This document shows, in pieces, positions 34,381 to 46,868 of a stretch of DNA of 64,000 nt. The DNA lies in NCBI GenBank assembly GCA_002633005.1, contig NMRA01000328.1, positions 256,134 through 320,133 of the forward strand. Reading direction: 5' to 3'. The position numbers and the translations under genes were made by a program. The notes beneath the pieces were generated by a model, which made no database searches, was not told the origin of the DNA, and was given only the letters and a program-made list of their open reading frames with translations. Every line of letters starts with the position of its first letter. Position 1 is the first letter of the stretch. The stretch comes from Phoronis australis. Its lineage: Eukaryota; Phoronida; Phoronidae.

Positions 34381-36220
34381 TTGAGAAATGAATCTTGGAT
34401 CATTGGACTTAGAAAGTTGACAAAGTTAGTTTGTCGTAAATGCATGGCTTGTAGACGTCAGGATTCTAAGCCTTGTTGTGAACAAGTGGCACCACTGCCC
34501 GAGTTAAGGGTCAAGTATGCACCTCCTTTTTCAGTAACTGGTGTGGATTATGCTGCTCCAGTATTTTGTGTAGACCAACCTGGAAAGAACTTCTATCTTT
34601 TTACTTGGCGAAATAAATTTCGCCAAGTATGTTGCTCTTCCACTAATTTTTTTTTTCTTTTTTTTCCTTTTTTTTTTGTTCACATGATACAGGTCGCAAT
34701 TCTCGTCCGATCATCACGAAATTTACACATAACACGTACTTCTGGAAGTACTGGAAGCCTATTGTTTTTCGTCAAAATCGGATCCAAGAAAGCGGCTGTG
34801 GCAGCCATTTTGTTTTCATTTAAAGGTTCAAATGCTTCTGGAGGCTGCAATTTTTTACGTAAAAGGCTAAGAATCGGCACAGTAAATGGACCGGATGTTT
34901 AGCACAAGTTTACTGGAAATTGTTCACTTCCGTTTAAAGATGGCGGAAATATCGGCGATCGCGCATGCGCACCTTGATTTTGTCTAAAAACGTTTTCTCC
35001 TGTAGAGGACGCATTATAAGACCAATTCCTTCGAATTTTTACAGGTATTAGTTTCTTATGACATGCTATATAACAAAGCCAAAAAACCGGAAGTTGCTTT
35101 CAAGATGTCGGATCTGGTGCATGTTGACCCATTTTCAGGCGTGCTGGATTGCGATTTTAAATGGGAAGAGAAAAAGACGTGATTTTTTTGCATGTGGATT
35201 CTTTGAAGTAAACTCTTTCAAATGGCCTCTAACAATTTTTTTCTAAGACTTACCGTTTTCGAGTTATTTGACTTTGAATTTCTTAAAAAAAAACTTTGAA
35301 AGATTTACGGAATTAGGCAATATCATCAGTTTAGATAGAATTTTGAACAGGCTTTCAGAAGATGTTTTCCATTTTTCGCTAGGACGTCTACTTTTTTGAG
35401 TTATTTGAGATTTTCTGATAACGCTGCTCCTTTGTTGAGCGCTCTTGCTGCATTGATGTTGGTTTACCTTCTATGAACTAGACTGTAGCCCATTTCTTAT
35501 TGATTTATGACATCTAAGTTCATCATATGAATGTTGTGATGTTGTTCATCATCGCCACCACCATCATCATAATCGTCATCATCTTCATCATCATCTCCGT
35601 CGTTGTCTTTTCCGTTAATTTCGCCAAGTGTCGCTCAAGACTGTAGCCTTTTTCTTACTGATTTCGGACTTCTACGTTCGTGATGTGTATGTTATTATAA
35701 CTTCTTTTGTTCTTCCTCGCCACCATCGTCGTCATATTCGTCATCTTCGGCATCATCTTTATCGTCATCTTTTTGGTTAATTTCGCCAAGTTTCGCTCCT
35801 CGGAGTGCTTTCATTACTTGTTTATTGTTTACATGTGCTGTTGTTCGTGGCTTACATTTGGACCTGAAATGTCAGTTGTTGAATTTTTCAACTTGGTATT
35901 TCGCAGATTTGCTGCTAGGCGTGGTTTGCCAAGTGTATTATACTCAGATAATGCAAAGACTTAAGACTGCAGAAGTTGAGCTAAGAAAATATTTTGGTCA
36001 CATTGCTCCAAAATGGAATTTCATTACTCCCCAGTCCTCATGGTGGGGAGGGTTTTGGGAGCGATTGGTACGGTCAGCAAAGTCAGCTTTGAAAAAGTCA
36101 GTTGGGCCAGGATGCCTAACAAAATCAGAGTTGGAAACCATTTTGCAAGAGATTGAGGCATGCCTCAATTGTCAATCTTTAATGTTTGTTGGTGATGATG
36201 TCAAGTCCGTTGTTCTCTGA
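34381..36220 (+). pseudogene. BEL/Pao integrase remnant, interrupted
   Basis: The zinc-binding part (LVCRKCMACRR) and core start (VTGVDYAAPVF) are at 34381-34600. After an insertion of about 1.2 kb the core resumes at 35825 in two frames (RRGLPSVLYSDNAKT, then WWGGFWERLVRS and EIEACLN). The DD-E residues are each visible but no longer in one frame. Confidence 0.75.
34600..35815. mobile_element. Insertion inside BEL integrase
   Basis: About 1.2 kb between the halves of the integrase core. It starts with the palindrome CTTGGCGAAATAAATTTCGCCAAG, and the motif AATTTCGCCAAG recurs at 35621 and 35780. It includes CAT-rich simple repeats (35548-35602 and 35720-35775). No gene recognised. Exact ends not determined. 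Confidence 0.5.
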
Positions 36221-36401
36221 CACCATCTCATTTTCTCATTGGTAGGAGTTAGTTTTCTGCCAGTGAGGAATATTGCTAGTTGTGACAAGGTTATTAGTGT
36301 TTGTGATTTAAGGGATCGTGATGTACATCCTACTCAGTGCTTAAACACTTTTTGGCAAATTTGGTCGAAAGATTATTTGCGAACTTAACCTTCCTCATGT
36401 T

Positions 36402-36511
36402 GTGTTCAGTGGTAGAGGAAGTGTGGATGTTGGTACCATAGTGTTAGAAAACGAAGACAATTCACCACGTTTGAAATGGCCAAATGACCGTGTGACCAAG
36501 GTGTTTCCTGG
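36402..36511 (+). pseudogene. BEL/Pao integrase C-terminal domain fragment
   Basis: LENEDNSPRLKWPNDRVTKV then FPG matches the DUF5641-type C-terminal domain of Pao integrase polyproteins. It is cut at FPG by the hAT-like MITE that starts at 36512. Confidence 0.7.
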
Positions 36512-36801
36512 CAGTGGCGGATCTACGGGAGGGGGTTCAGGGGTTTTAACCCTCCCTGGGCCAGGACCTAAAAATAAAAAAAAACAAGAATTTCTCTGGC
36601 AAAACAAAAATAGCACCGTGTAAACCCCAAGTAAACCAACTTGGAAAATATTGAGGGGGGGGCTCACACTGAAAATATAATTTTTTGCATTATGAATTGC
36701 TGAGTCTTCGTGACTCCTCGGCAAAATGCGCGGAGATCAATTGTGCGCGCTTCTGTCAACACTTTTGAAGTAGACAAGCATTTTAGATGGATCCACCACT
36801 G
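36512..36801. mobile_element. hAT-like MITE inserted in BEL polyprotein region
   Basis: Termini CAGTGGCGGATCTACGG and (inverted) CAGTGGTGGATCCATC, same family as 27459-27692. No clear target duplication was seen, so the flanks have changed or the element is trimmed. Confidence 0.6.
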
Positions 36802-37610
36802 AAAGAGCAGTTCTATAGCTGATTTCTTTAGGTAACTAGCTTCTTTACTCTAAGATATGTTTTGATTTGATTAAGGGAAATACTGTGGTGCGCAACCCTG
36901 ATATTCAGGCGAATTGACGTGCAACTTTTTTACCTCATCTGTCCTGCCGTGTCATTCTGTTACACTCCAGTGACACGTTTGTAACTGATGTATAGTAAAG
37001 TTGTCTTGCGCAATATCATACAGTATACATGTAATATTTTTGAAAAAATCTTTTTCTGAAGAATTGCTATTGTAGCGGGCACCGTGGTCTGGTCGCGAGT
37101 CCGTTCTAAGATTACTCTAACAAGTTATGTCTATACAAGGAATGACCAAGGGGGCACTCACATTGACAAAGTGACCGCATTTGCGAACAGTGTACAGTAC
37201 CAGAAGTTTCGGGGAGGCTGTTCTTTCACAACAGGACTCGTGCGATGTTCAATAGGCCTCCTATTAGAAGCCCTAGTTCTGACCTCAGCACCTACCTTCT
37301 TTCTACCTGCAATAAGCACACTGCCGTCTTCTATACTGGGGATTTCCGCGAAAAGGCCCACTTGATGAAACGCTCATGCCCATGGACATTTATTTGATGT
37401 TAGTACTTCGGGTTTCAAGCGTTCAAACATTGGGATGTTTATTTCGAAAATTGCACGAGATGCAAATAGACCCTGGGATACACAATCAAAGTTTGAAGTA
37501 GTCTAGACAACAGAAGGATAGGACTAAGGATGAGAAACCACTGGGGATTAAAAAGTGTCTAGAGAGAAGTTTTCAATTCAAATTTTTTTGCATAGTACAC
37601 TTTAGCTCTT

Positions 37611-37880
37611 GTGACGGACCAGGCCAGCTTGATTTGTGTTGATGTTTAGTTTCAGTGTGCTTCTGGTCCCTCAGCGAACTAGTCTTGTGATTTTTTTACC
37701 AAAGTGTGCTTTGTAAAACTATTTGTTTCAGCCAGTACTGTTTGGTCCCGTGACACATAGACTATTTTTATAGGGATAATAAGCACAGGTGTACTCTTGG
37801 TCTTGTGACGGACCAGGTCAGGATTTTTGTGTACTCTCAGTGTACATCTGGTCCCTCTGCAAACTAGTCCAGTATATCTT
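37611..37880. repeat. Two diverged direct copies, period about 190 bp
   Basis: CTTGTGACGGACCAGG and CTGGTCCCTC..AACTAGTC occur at 37611-37685 and again at 37801-37875, just left of the CACTA-like element. Confidence 0.6.
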
Positions 37881-37885
37881 TTCAC

Positions 37886-39334
37886 CACTGTCATGGATGA
37901 GAAACAACATGACCGCCGGTCCACCAAATGTGACCATCTCACCCAAAACAGGACCTCCGGGGATCAAATGGGACCACCGTACCAGAAAATGGGACTGACG
38001 CACCTAAAAACATGAATGACCCACCACAAAACAGGACCGCCGGGGACTGAACATGACCGCCAGACAATATGTAGTTATCAATGCCTTTGTATGATACTGC
38101 AGGTTATGACGTAATCGGTCAGCTAGCTACATGTCAAGACTATGGCCAAAATAAAGCTTGGTAGCACTGCGTTATTGAGCTCCGTTACATCCCCGAAATT
38201 TCCCACAGCCCGGGAGTTCTGCTCGTCACCTCGTCTTGAAACTTATATCAACATGTAGAGCTAGCGACCAGAGCAGGTGTATGCAAAACCTGGGAGTCAA
38301 TCAACACTCACCTTGCAGGTTGCTGTCGCTTGCCGAGTGAAAAACAGTCTAATGAACGTAATTTGTTTGCCTATTGTAACAAAAAAGTCTGTCGCACTCG
38401 TGACACGAGCTCGCATCATTTCATAAAATTTTGCGACATCTTTCGGAAGATGACTTAATTTCGAAACAGCACGATTTGTTCTGAAATTCGGTTTGCTGGT
38501 ATTTAAATACTAAAAACTCATGACGAAATGAAACCAGTTCCGATTTTTGTTGTGCCGTGTACACAGCCTCGTAGAAGAGCTTACCTTAGCATTGGGTGAA
38601 AAAAAGAACGAGATGCCCTAAAAGAGTGCATCACAATTTTAACAGCAGAATAACGACAAAACGACATTTTTTCCCGGCGAGTTCCGATAAATAATTTAGT
38701 TTACTCAGGAAGAGTGTCGTTACTAACACTAGTTTGGTGAAGATTTTACATGTTCAATGTATTACCCACATCGGCGCAAAGCTGCATATTTAGTATACAG
38801 CTTTGCCACACAGAGGCTAGTTATGATGATGCTACACCCGAGAACCAGAACGCCCGTTTTTTGTTTTTGACTAAAACGTCAAATTGGAGAAAATGATTTT
38901 CATTTTGTTCTAAAACTTACGCAGTGGTCAAAGTTATCCCTATATTTAGCTCAAAAGCGTGCAACGTGGTTGGTTTGTGGTTAAAACTCAAAAGTGTCGC
39001 GTGTTACAAAGTGGAGTGTCCTGCAGTGCACAAAAGATTTCATTGGATTAATCGGCACAAGACCTGCATATGCATACGTATATAGCTCCATTGTATGATC
39101 TGTGTAGGCCTGACGGTAATAAATCTTAGCTTGTTTGTCATTGCGGTTTCAATCCCTGGCGGTCATGTTCAGTCCCCGGCGGTCCTGTTTTGTGGTGGGG
39201 CGGTCATGTTTTTAGGTGCGTCAGCCCAATTTTCTGGTGCGGTGGTCCTATTTGATCCCCGGAGGTACTGTTTTGGGTGAGTCGGTCCGATTTAACAGGA
39301 CCGGTGGTCATGTTGTTTCTGACCCGTGACTGTG
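37886..39334. mobile_element. CACTA-like non-autonomous element with 180-bp inverted ends
   Basis: Starts CACTGTCATGG and ends with the complement of CACAGTCACGG, with CAC on both outer flanks (37883-37885 and 39335-39337) as a possible 3-bp target duplication. Each arm (37886-38067, about 39150-39334) is built of spaced GACCGCCGG/CAAAACAGGAC motifs. The core shares about 200 bp with 12040-12270. No transposase. It sits between the BEL coding region and its 3' LTR. Confidence 0.6.
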
Positions 39335-39500
39335 CACAGGATGTTTTGGTTTTGTGAAACTGTTTTCAGATGATTTGTTTCTTGATACATTTGACGTTTT
39401 TCAATTGTCAATGTGATTCAGCTTGATAAAGTGATACTTAATTATTTATCGTCGCTCTCCCAAATGTGTTTCATTTTTTGCGTTGTAATTCCTGCAATGG

Positions 39501-39510
39501 GTGGGGAGTC
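39501..39510 (+). other. Polypurine tract of BEL element
   Basis: GTGGGGAG directly before the 3' LTR. Confidence 0.55.
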
Positions 39511-39743
39511 TGTTCAAGAGTACTCTCCCCTTCTTTGTTTGACTTGGCCTGGTCCTAATGTGTTTGGACTCTTCTATTCAGGTAGGCCAACACCTACCTG
39601 CACATCTATAAAAGATTTTGCATATGAATAAAGCATCAATAGTTGTGTCACAAGAGCCTCCTATTATCAGGTTTGCTGGTCTTGGGGTTTTGTTGTTGTG
39701 CAAGCTAGTCTGTTCTCGGCGTGTGCGACTTTGGTCCGCCATA
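39511..39743 (+). repeat. BEL/Pao 3' LTR
   Basis: Diverged copy of the 5' LTR, with TATAAAAG at 39607 and AATAAA at 39627. It ends ...CGCCATA against CGCCACA in the 5' LTR. Confidence 0.8.
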
Positions 39744-39952
39744 AGCTAATATGAAATGAATACCATAAAATCTAACTACATAAGCCAAATAGTCACGAAT
39801 TTTTAATTTTGAAGACAAACTAGTTACTTCCAAGTTTCCCGCCAAATGATGTTATGGGTGGAAGACGTTTGGTCATTTGACAATTGCAGGGGCGGAACAC
39901 AGTAGATCAGAAGACGAGGACAGTTCTGAGCGAGAACTGTACAATTGTTAAG

Positions 39953-40221
39953 CAGAGACTGAGAGATATGAGAGAGGATATGGAAATCACTCAAGACTTG
40001 AAGAATCAGACAATGAATTCTATTTCCCACTTGGCGAACTTTCCTCGGCTTTGAGGCCGTATGAACTCGACCCACTTAGTGCACGAGAAATGCTGCAGAC
40101 ATATTGTGAGCCACAACCAAGAGAACCAAGGGGTGGTCAATTTTCACAAAATAGACACTTAATAATCACTGACAAGGGCCACAGTAAACCTGGGTCACTC
40201 ATATTCACTATTGCCTTGATA
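39953..40221 (+). other. Unidentified open frame without start codon
   Basis: Open from after a TAA near 39950 to a TAA at about 40221. It contains the acidic, low-repeat stretch FYFPLGELSSALRPYELDP. It has no in-frame ATG near its start and no good donor at its end. I do not recognise it. It may be an exon or part of an unknown element. Confidence 0.2.
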
Positions 40222-43200
40222 TAACAACCTCATGGTATAAACACAATGCATAAGCCTACGTGTCGTGGCACTCACTCTGGGCCGGTAACTCCGGTATCAC
40301 TCAACCTTGAATGGAAGCAGTTTGCTAGTTATTTATAAAATTCGCACTTATAAGGTGGCGAGTTCGTCATCGTAACGCCGTTTTTGTGTTTGGTCAAAAC
40401 ACGATTCCTTGAAATGTGCCGAACTAAGAGTGACTCCCAACTGAATTGCATGTTCCACACTGACATTTCACACTCCTGTGCGGTGAACAAGCTAATGCCA
40501 TTTCTTAGCAAATTTAACGTATTAAAAATTTGAACACAGAGACGTCCTCGGTCAAGTTGTTGTTACTACAGCCTCCACTAATGCACCATTTCATGTCTGA
40601 AAAAGGCCGCTACTTTCCTCACAACTCCTCAGTATCGCACTGGTAAAACAACAATGGCGGAGACAGTCTTCCACCCATTACCGACCCGTGAAGTCTTCGT
40701 CGGATGAGCTCTTGACTAAGTCAGGATTGGCGCCGGGCGACTGAGTTGCCATGTAGACGTTTATTATTCTGCGTTATTTCAAAATGAATTATTCCCATCC
40801 TAACCAATGCTTATATGAAACTAAAACAAAGTCTGTCTCATTAGATACAATTTGTAATGCCTTGGAGTGCTCGTGAGTGCAAATGTTTTGAGAAGCCAGC
40901 AATGAATAAACCACTGCGTTACCGGCTTTTGATGCCGGCAACTTTACCGGGCACCGAAGCGGCGTGTGAGCGCATGCTAATTCAGTGTTAGCTGACAGAA
41001 AGCTGTTGTGAAACAATTACTCGATTTTATATGCTATTGTCACTTGTTTGGGGAATCTTTATTTAGAAATACAAATACATTATTCAAATCATTGTTACTG
41101 CACAACCGTTGCCCTGACGGCGTCTGATGAAGGGGAACCCGACTTCGCGGCCCCCGACAAGTAAGTAGATTTTCAGATTCATGGCTAATTCACATAAATA
41201 ATTACGTGTACATTATTTCTTTGGCTCACTTTTATAGTCTTTTCGTGACTGGAGGTTTAGTTTCCAACTCAAGCTGGTTTATGTACTTGCCCGGCAGTCC
41301 CGGTGGCCGCGACGGGCCTGATAGGGTTCCGAGCCACTGGCCAGGATAACAAGCGTTTTGTGTGTTTAGAACTTAAAAAATCACAAGTATAAACAACACA
41401 GATCTAGGTTCTCTCGTCAGTATTTCACGGAATAATACTTCGAATTTATCTCCGACTGACAGACCCCAAACTCCTGCTACGGACCTTGGTAAATTGACCT
41501 TCCAAACTTTGTAGGCTACGGAATGTCCAAATACCAGTAAATCCGTAACCTCGAAATAAAACAACACGTTTTTATAAGAACTCGGTGTGTTTTTAAGGGT
41601 TTTACGTCAAAGTTTAGTCATTTATTGGTGTTAAACGATTAATTAAAGCGATAAGCTGACACCACTAACCCGTGTTGTGAACTGCTGTACAGACTGCGTG
41701 TGAAACCAATTACATCATTGGATAACTTCAACACCTCCGTCTGCCGTCAGGTGTCAGATAACGCAACCGAACGTGCCGTTATTGAGTAGAACTACTCGAT
41801 CTAAATTGATACAAAATAGGTTGTTTTTTGGGTGGCATTCTCCTTTAAAACTAACAAATGCAAATACACTATTGTATATCGAGAAACACTAGACAAAGTT
41901 TAACCAAATCATGTTGAATAACTATATACAGTAGGTTTACAACGTTTCTCCACCATAAAGGTTTGTAGAAAGACATTCGAAAAATACAGCATGAGAATAA
42001 ATAGCCGAAGAAACAAAGCTAATAACTTCTAGAAGTAAGTCCTACCAAAAATGAACCTCCAAAATATGAGCACTCCTTTCTAGAGTTTGGAACTCCCAAA
42101 GTGAATCCCTTTGTTAAGGAAACTGGGCAATAATTACTTACAGGTATCTTGGATTTTGAGAACCAGTTTGGTACCCAAGTGGAAAAAACTGGTTCCCAAA
42201 ATGCAGGACCCATGTAAGTGATCATTACCAGGAATTGAATCAGAAAAGTTACCATTTTATAGGAAAACTGGTCGTGGGAAGTGACCCTTGAGAGCTGTGT
42301 ACCTCTTCTATGGCGGGAGTACCTGCCAGGGGCATTGTTCATCTTGAGTAGTTATTGATGTTTCCGTCTTTCAAGAATTGGTTGTTGTCATCTGTATTTT
42401 CATTCATTTCTATGTTTCGTCATTTTTTCTCTCAACTTCTTGTGTCTTGGATGTTTCATGTTGGTGATCTTTTCCTGTGCGACGTCAAAAAGCATTTTTC
42501 TTTATTCTAGCGTTTGTCAAACATGTAACCACCAGATCAACATGGCACCTCTTTTCCTGTTCATATCTGCTAGCATGTTCTATAGGGAGTCCCTCTATTC
42601 AGTAGTCAATCTATGAAGGCGTTCTCTCCTTTGTCTTAACACACAATCTTATTGATGGGGTTTCATGCACTTGTTCCATCAATCAATTTTTGAGCTGCTG
42701 TCTCTTAAAGCAGAAAACGATGAGTTAGGCAAATTTGCTTATTATCGTCTAGAATTAGTGCCAATTGATGGACAAGCTGCACTTTAATGCTGCTCTAGTT
42801 TTTTCATTCAGAGACAAAAGAACTGTTATAGTCGTTTTGTTCTAAAATGGTGGTTGTTCACTGGTTTTCAATCTTATCTCTTTTTTGTCATCTTTTAGGT
42901 TGGAACTACAGGCTTCGTGTACGGTGAAATGTCTCTAGTTTAGGACACAGGATAGCAGTCACGTGTAATTTTTTTCTCATTTTCCGTAAAATATATGAGC
43001 TTCCAAATTATTGCTTTTCCATCCTCAAGCTCTGTTCTGTTTGAAAAATTGTTAACATTTGTAACAATGTTAGAATCCCTTGAAAATGAAAAAAGGTCAA
43101 TTTTGGACAATTATTTTTTCTCCGAAGTTGGTGAGATATTGCACACTGCCTAATATGAAGTTTTCTTTTTGAAGGGGAAAACAACCAAAAACAGTTACCT

Positions 43201-44481
43201 TTAGTACAAATCCATATCGTTACTGTTGCTTGTCATGTAGTTATTATCCATCCAACAATAGAAAATGACTTATAACGCCTTGGAATTTTTTGTTTACTTG
43301 TACTGGAAGTCACTGGTCCACAGTAACTGTGCACTGATTCATGCTCAGTGAAGTGGCAGTTTGCCTACATCTAATTTCGCTCTCTGTCTTCATCAGTTGT
43401 TCTCTCTGTGTTCTAGGCATGCATGAACTGGCAGACTATCACCAGTGGTGATTACCTGTTAATGTGTTAATGTCATGCCTATCATTACATGCATCTGACT
43501 GACTGAGTCTGTTGATAGCTATATGTACATTATGTAGTATTCAGACAATTTCCTAACAAAATAAATATTGGTCAGGGTTAAAGTTAGAAGACAGGGCACT
43601 GAACAACTGACTGGAGATGGTCCCTTCCACCCCAGTTTCACCTTTTCGACTTATAGTTAACACAGAGCAAGATGATCAGTCGCAAGTTGCTGTACCTCAC
43701 AAACAGCTGACGAAAGTTGTTACCATGGTGTCAGTCCTGTTTACACACATACTTGCACTTGATCATCTCTCCGTATCAGCTGATCTGTGTCTACGTTTGT
43801 AGTGAAAACGGCACTATAAATTGCTCGACTTCAAACTACCTCATTTTTTAAGTGTATTAGGCATAGCATTGCAGCTACCAGTATTTCAAATTGTCCTAAG
43901 AAATGTCTGCACGAGACCTTGCATATGCTAAATACTGTTTTTATCTGCAACTTTTAATTTGGTCTCCTTTTAGAACCAGGCTATTAATGCCTTTGCTGGA
44001 TGATTTGGTAAATGAGTCTGTTTAATAGAATGCCAGACTTGAATATTGGTTCACTCAAGCATAAAATGGCTTTGTTCCCCATTTTGGCTGTTGACACTTG
44101 TGTTGTTTGTGAGTCTTGGGTTGGTAATCTCTCAAGTGTCTTAGAAGTTGGTGAGATTATGTGAGGTTGGTCATTTTGCATGCAGAAGTTAAGTTATTAG
44201 TTATGGTGTTGTTTGATGTTGTAGTTCATACATTGACACTGGTGATGCTATCGAGTTATGATTTTTTTTGTTCGAGTCCCATCGAGGCAGAAATCTTCAA
44301 ATTTATATTCATTAGGTCACATGATGTGGCCAATAGGTGGCATGCAGATCAGACTTAAACATGTTTTTGGTCTATATTTCTACTCTGGCTCAAGAATCTA
44401 CTTGAGCAAATCTCTGCATTTTGCAATGATTTCTTCTGATTAAAATTACTTTTATTCTATGAATTGTATAAATTCTCCAAG
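40222..44481. other. Intergenic, CpG-richer block at 40600-41350
   Basis: No gene recognised. The part around 40600-41350 is richer in CpG than its surroundings. It has short ATG frames on both strands (plus 40654, minus 40753) and donor-like sites such as GACAA|GTAAGT near 41160. It could be a promoter with a non-coding first exon, but nothing proves it. 41350-44481 shows no recognisable feature. Confidence 0.3.
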
Positions 44482-46868
44482 CAGGGCTCGACAAAAGGAG
44501 CTTCAAGTCGCATTTGCGACCTGAAATTTGGAAATGCGAGCTGAGATTTTTGTCAGCTCGTATCAAGTCGCAAAGTGCGACCTGGTGTTTCCAACGTATG
44601 CGAGCTGAGTTTACACTTCGCGGCAGATACCTGGCAAATATAAAGCAACTCATGTGAATCCGACCGTGATTTGGTTGTTGCCAAATCAAGTTCAAAAGAA
44701 CACTTAACAGAGAACAGTCCTCCCGAAGACTTGTAAGGATGTCGCAGGAGCATGAGATAATGCATTACCGATCTTTGATGAGTTTCATTGGCTAGCATTT
44801 TCGGCTATTTTTGCAAATTTCCAGATGTACCGAAGAAAGTTTCAGATTTGGCACAACATGTGATAAAACCTCAAAATACAGCGGTGTTTCTACTAATTCT
44901 TTAGCTATCAACTTGTCAAACTTGGTGGAAAAGCATTATAAGCTATATTTCACGTAAGATGTCCTTACTATCAAATATCCACGGCAATATTCCTGATATT
45001 GCACTGCGGCTTTGGTCGGTCTCCTTGATAGCGCGCAAGCGGTCCTGGCAAACGATCGTAACGTGGAAATGTGCGTCTCGTTTTTTTATCGCAATAGACA
45101 GTAAACATGAAAATGACAGCCCTATTAATCGCCAGATGATGGGCCACGTCTTTACTTTCACCAAAGTGGTTTTTGAGTCACCAAGAAATTCTAAAAACCC
45201 TTTACTTGTTTCTGGAGCTATGTGTGCGACATTTGAGTTGTCTGTCAAAAGTTGCCTACGTAAAATGTAGGCGATTCAAGTGCGTGAACTCGCGCGTGTG
45301 TAACACTCCAAAGCTGCTCATCAAAAGAGAACATGAGTGTCCTAAATGAAAGGTTACTGCTGGCTTGGCTCTGTTAAGCACTCGGGTGCCAAGGGTTTAT
45401 GGTTTATTTGACAATCGCAGATAGGTCAAGTCCTAGGTCTTTGTTAAGACTAGGTCTATGGACTTGGATCTCAATAGCCTCTCGTATTCTACGTTTCCAC
45501 ATAATCTGGGTGTAGACCCAATATACTAAAGTCCTTATCAGAGATCTGGTGATGTAGGTCTCTGGCATGCTATTGAACAGCAGTAAGAGGTTTAAGGTTG
45601 GGGTTGCGATGATCCTTAACCTTGGTCGATAACTCAGGCGACCCGTCTCTCCGATGTAGTCGTTGCTACACTCATCACATTTGTATTCATAAATAACACC
45701 ACACCTCTAGAGGGGGGTGACACATCTTTCACTGATGGAAGGATGGAACGGGTGGTGTTGAACAGTTTGTGAAACGACTTGATGTGGTGTTTATGGTAGA
45801 TGGTCTGAATCCTTTCAGAGACACCTCTGACAGGGAATACACACAGAGAAGTTGATGATCGAAGGGTCCGGGGGGTCACTCTGTCGTGGTCGTTCTTCGT
45901 TACTTCTATCGAACATCCAATCACGATATCCGTTGGCACATTGGTCATTTCACTTCACGAACCTCAGCTTCTCTTTTGTTGTCATCAGAAACAAGTTTCT
46001 CGGCTCTGTTGAGTAGAGTCCTTACTATTGATCGTTCATGAGACAGATGGTGATCCGATGCGAAAAATTGTATTACAACATTTCATGTTGCAGTCTTTCA
46101 ATATCTTATAGCCGCAAACACTCAGGTTAATGACTAAGCCCACTCATGTGCCTACTCACAAAGTTTAAAGTGTTTCACAGTAAGCGCTCACTACTCTACA
46201 AAGCATTCCCCTTCAACTTTTGAGAAGTTCCAATTAAGCGCCCGACAGTTCAGGCTAGCGCCTGTCAATTATTGCACTACAAACGACCGCCCGTGGTTTG
46301 ACATTGACACGCAGTCACTCTCATTTGACACAGTTTCCGAAGCTTTCATGGAAAACTAATTGTTGAGTACATAAACAGCTTAAGTCCCACATTTTGTTGT
46401 GAAATTTGCACTGACTTGTTTCCGTGAATCTGAATACATCATTCGGCTTAGGCAACGTTTCTCGGATTTTTTTTGACGATAATTTTCAAGCGTTGAGTTA
46501 AGTTGCTAAGTTTGAGTTGCAAACAGAAGTGGAGGGAGTTTGCGCTGAGAGTTGGATCTTTAACAACTTTGATGACAGTCATAATGTATCAGGTCGGACA
46601 TATTAACAAAATCATTGGATACGTTTTCAACGAGTATTTTCTCCCTTTTTGCATTGAAAACTTAGCTACTCAAATGCACATGTCAGTTAGAGAGCACTGG
46701 TTCAACTGTCATGTCGGCAACTAGCCTTGCCAATTTTGGTACATAAAAATGGTGGGAAAATATTGCGACCTGGCATTTATGAATGCCAGCTAGATTTTGA
46801 AAATATGACCTGAGATTTTGGCTTGGTCGTAAAATGCGACCTGGCGATTTTCATAGTGTCGAGCCCTG
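44482..46868. mobile_element. 2.4-kb CAGGGCTCGACA element with 5-bp target duplication
   Basis: Ends CAGGGCTCGACA (44482) and inverted CAGGGCTCGACA (46868), flanked on both sides by CCAAG. Subterminal regions repeat TGCGACCTG/GCGAGCTG several times on both sides. No transposase is recognisable. A Penelope-like fragment lies inside. The CAG..CTG ends suggest hAT, though a 5-bp duplication is shorter than the usual 8. Confidence 0.65.
45400..46090 (-). pseudogene. Penelope-like retroelement fragment (RT end plus GIY-YIG)
   Basis: Minus-strand pieces in several frames: HHLSHERSIVRTLLNRAEKL (end of RT/linker region), then RIQTIYHKHHIKSF and NTTRSIL, then YEYKC followed by CSNDYIGETGR, the GIY-YIG endonuclease core, and REAIEI..RPSLNKDLGLDL near the end. 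An RT C-terminus joined to GIY-YIG is typical of Penelope-like elements. Frameshifts break it and the 5' RT part is missing. Confidence 0.65.

Larger units (their letters stand above)
31495..39743 (+). mobile_element. BEL/Pao LTR retrotransposon, degraded
   Basis: Two LTRs of about 235 bp, a tRNA-type primer site (31731-31748), a purine tract before the 3' LTR and an internal order gag, zinc knuckles, protease, RT remnant, integrase identify a BEL/Pao element. Most of the RT and RNase H is deleted, several frames carry stops and shifts, and at least three later insertions split it (about 34600-35815, 36512-36801, 37886-39334). Not functional. Confidence 0.85.
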
